Of a stretch of DNA of 64,000 nt, positions 63,187-64,000 are shown piece after piece. The DNA is from Epiperipatus broadwayi (Eukaryota > Onychophora > Udeonychophora > Euonychophora > Peripatidae), in contig JAQFVV010000989.1 of assembly GCA_028023455.1 (NCBI GenBank), positions 62,001 through 126,000 of the forward strand, in the 5' to 3' direction. The notes under the pieces were generated by a model. It made no database searches, was not told where the DNA came from, and saw nothing but the letters and a program-made list of their open reading frames with translations. Position 1 is the first letter of the stretch, and each line of letters begins with the position of its first letter. The position numbers and the translations under genes are program-made.

Positions 63187-63850
63187 TTGACGTCATTATT
63201 TGTAATAATTATTTTTTGCATTGCAGTTGTATTTGTGTTTATATTTAAATTGATAATAATTATTGTAGTCTAAGTATACTTATTGATTTTACATTATTCT
63301 GGTCATATCATATTGACTTTTATATTCATGTTATATTATGTGTTTTTTTTGTTTATCTAAACTTTTATGTCAATCAACCTTTAAATACTACATATATTTC
63401 TTGTTACTAGAGCTTATTATGTTCTAATATTTTTGTTTTAGGAAAATTGTTTTATTTTCGCAATGTTTATTTATTTGTTTTACAGAATTATAGAATATGA
63501 ATTATTTTTGGCAGATCTCATGCCACGTCTGTTAGATATATTTATGGGTCTTATAATATACTATATTAGTATAGAACAATTTTTCATATAGATTATACTT
63601 ATATCCCAAATATTCTGTTTTAAACATATGGCTATTTACTAGATAACAAACAGTTATATCAAATTTTCTCAAGATTTTCTTTAAGAAAAAATTAATTATA
63701 ATGGTCCCAAATTATTTAATATTTTTCTGCAAGTCTGTTCTTTGAATTTAACCAATACCAGTTATTTGATTTTTAAAAAATGTTTTTGCCATTGGTTGTA
63801 TTTTTTTTTTTAAATAATACTTTAGGTATTATTAATTTATTCATATTTTT
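63187..63850 (+). mobile_element. LINE 3'-region relic (matches 45420-45650 and 47750-47945)
   Basis: The first half (63187-63590) repeats 45420-45650 and the second (63655-63850) repeats 47750-47945. This links the two separated segments as parts of one element type. Translation in broken frames gives QLYQIFSRFSLRKN and YLIFKKMFLPLV, like the C-terminus of CR1/Rex-type ORF2. The upstream reverse-transcriptase block seen at 44800-45180 is missing here. Confidence 0.5.
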
Positions 63851-64000
63851 TGCATTATGATTTATATTTTTATTGGTTATATTTTAAATTCTTCATTCAA
63901 TATTTATCTTATTCCAAAAGAAGTTTATTTGTGCCTCATTGCCAAGTGCCATGAGCAATAACATAGGCAAAGGACAATAGCATAGTCAGTCCATGTGGAT

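Overview
The window is strongly AT-rich animal genomic DNA. It carries small exons with GT/AG boundaries, multi-kilobase introns, long microsatellites and a dense, decayed transposon load. The organism is most likely an invertebrate. The combination of long introns, GATA microsatellites, RTE-type LINEs, Penelope-like elements and tRNA-headed SINEs would suit a mollusc such as a cephalopod, but nothing here fixes the taxon.

Only two protein-coding genes can be supported. Both are on the + strand and both encode M1-family (aminopeptidase N-like) zinc metallopeptidases arranged in tandem. The first is represented by its last three exons (2677-2814, 11531-11612, 23704-23877) and a poly(A) signal at 24128. 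Their splice phases agree exactly and they encode the end of the helical ERAP1-like C-terminal domain. The second starts at 38186 with one large exon encoding a signal peptide and the N-terminal beta domain. Its donor is at 38722, and I find no continuation exon in the remaining 25 kb, so the zinc-binding HExxH region lies outside the window. About 14 kb of intergenic DNA separates the two genes.

Most of the rest is mobile DNA. An RTE-type LINE (16390-20890) is arranged as two head-to-head halves. A Penelope-like element with a GIY-YIG endonuclease is seen as three fragments (3415-3990, 4036-4750, 22690-23180). There is a hAT transposase relic (48333-49790), at least two CR1/Rex-like LINE relics, three kinds of tRNA-derived SINE-like repeat, and several foldback (inverted-repeat) elements of 100 bp to 1.6 kb.

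The most interesting content is a set of repeats that carry type I hammerhead ribozyme motifs. Family A (five copies) has one copy with an intact core and paired stems I and II at 19818-19859. It lies in a 725-bp tandem-repeat insertion that split the LINE and is bounded by a 14-bp target-site duplication. Another copy (61712-61923) also has a 14-bp duplication. Family B (about 470-bp monomer, 39992-40594 and 51845-52090) has a different hammerhead with short stem III and different but still paired stem II sequences. This is the architecture of metazoan retrozymes, and the Penelope-like fragments in the same window are a plausible source of the mobilising enzyme. A third, hammerhead-less foldback element (25933-26663) has the same 14-bp duplication length, suggesting a shared insertion machinery.
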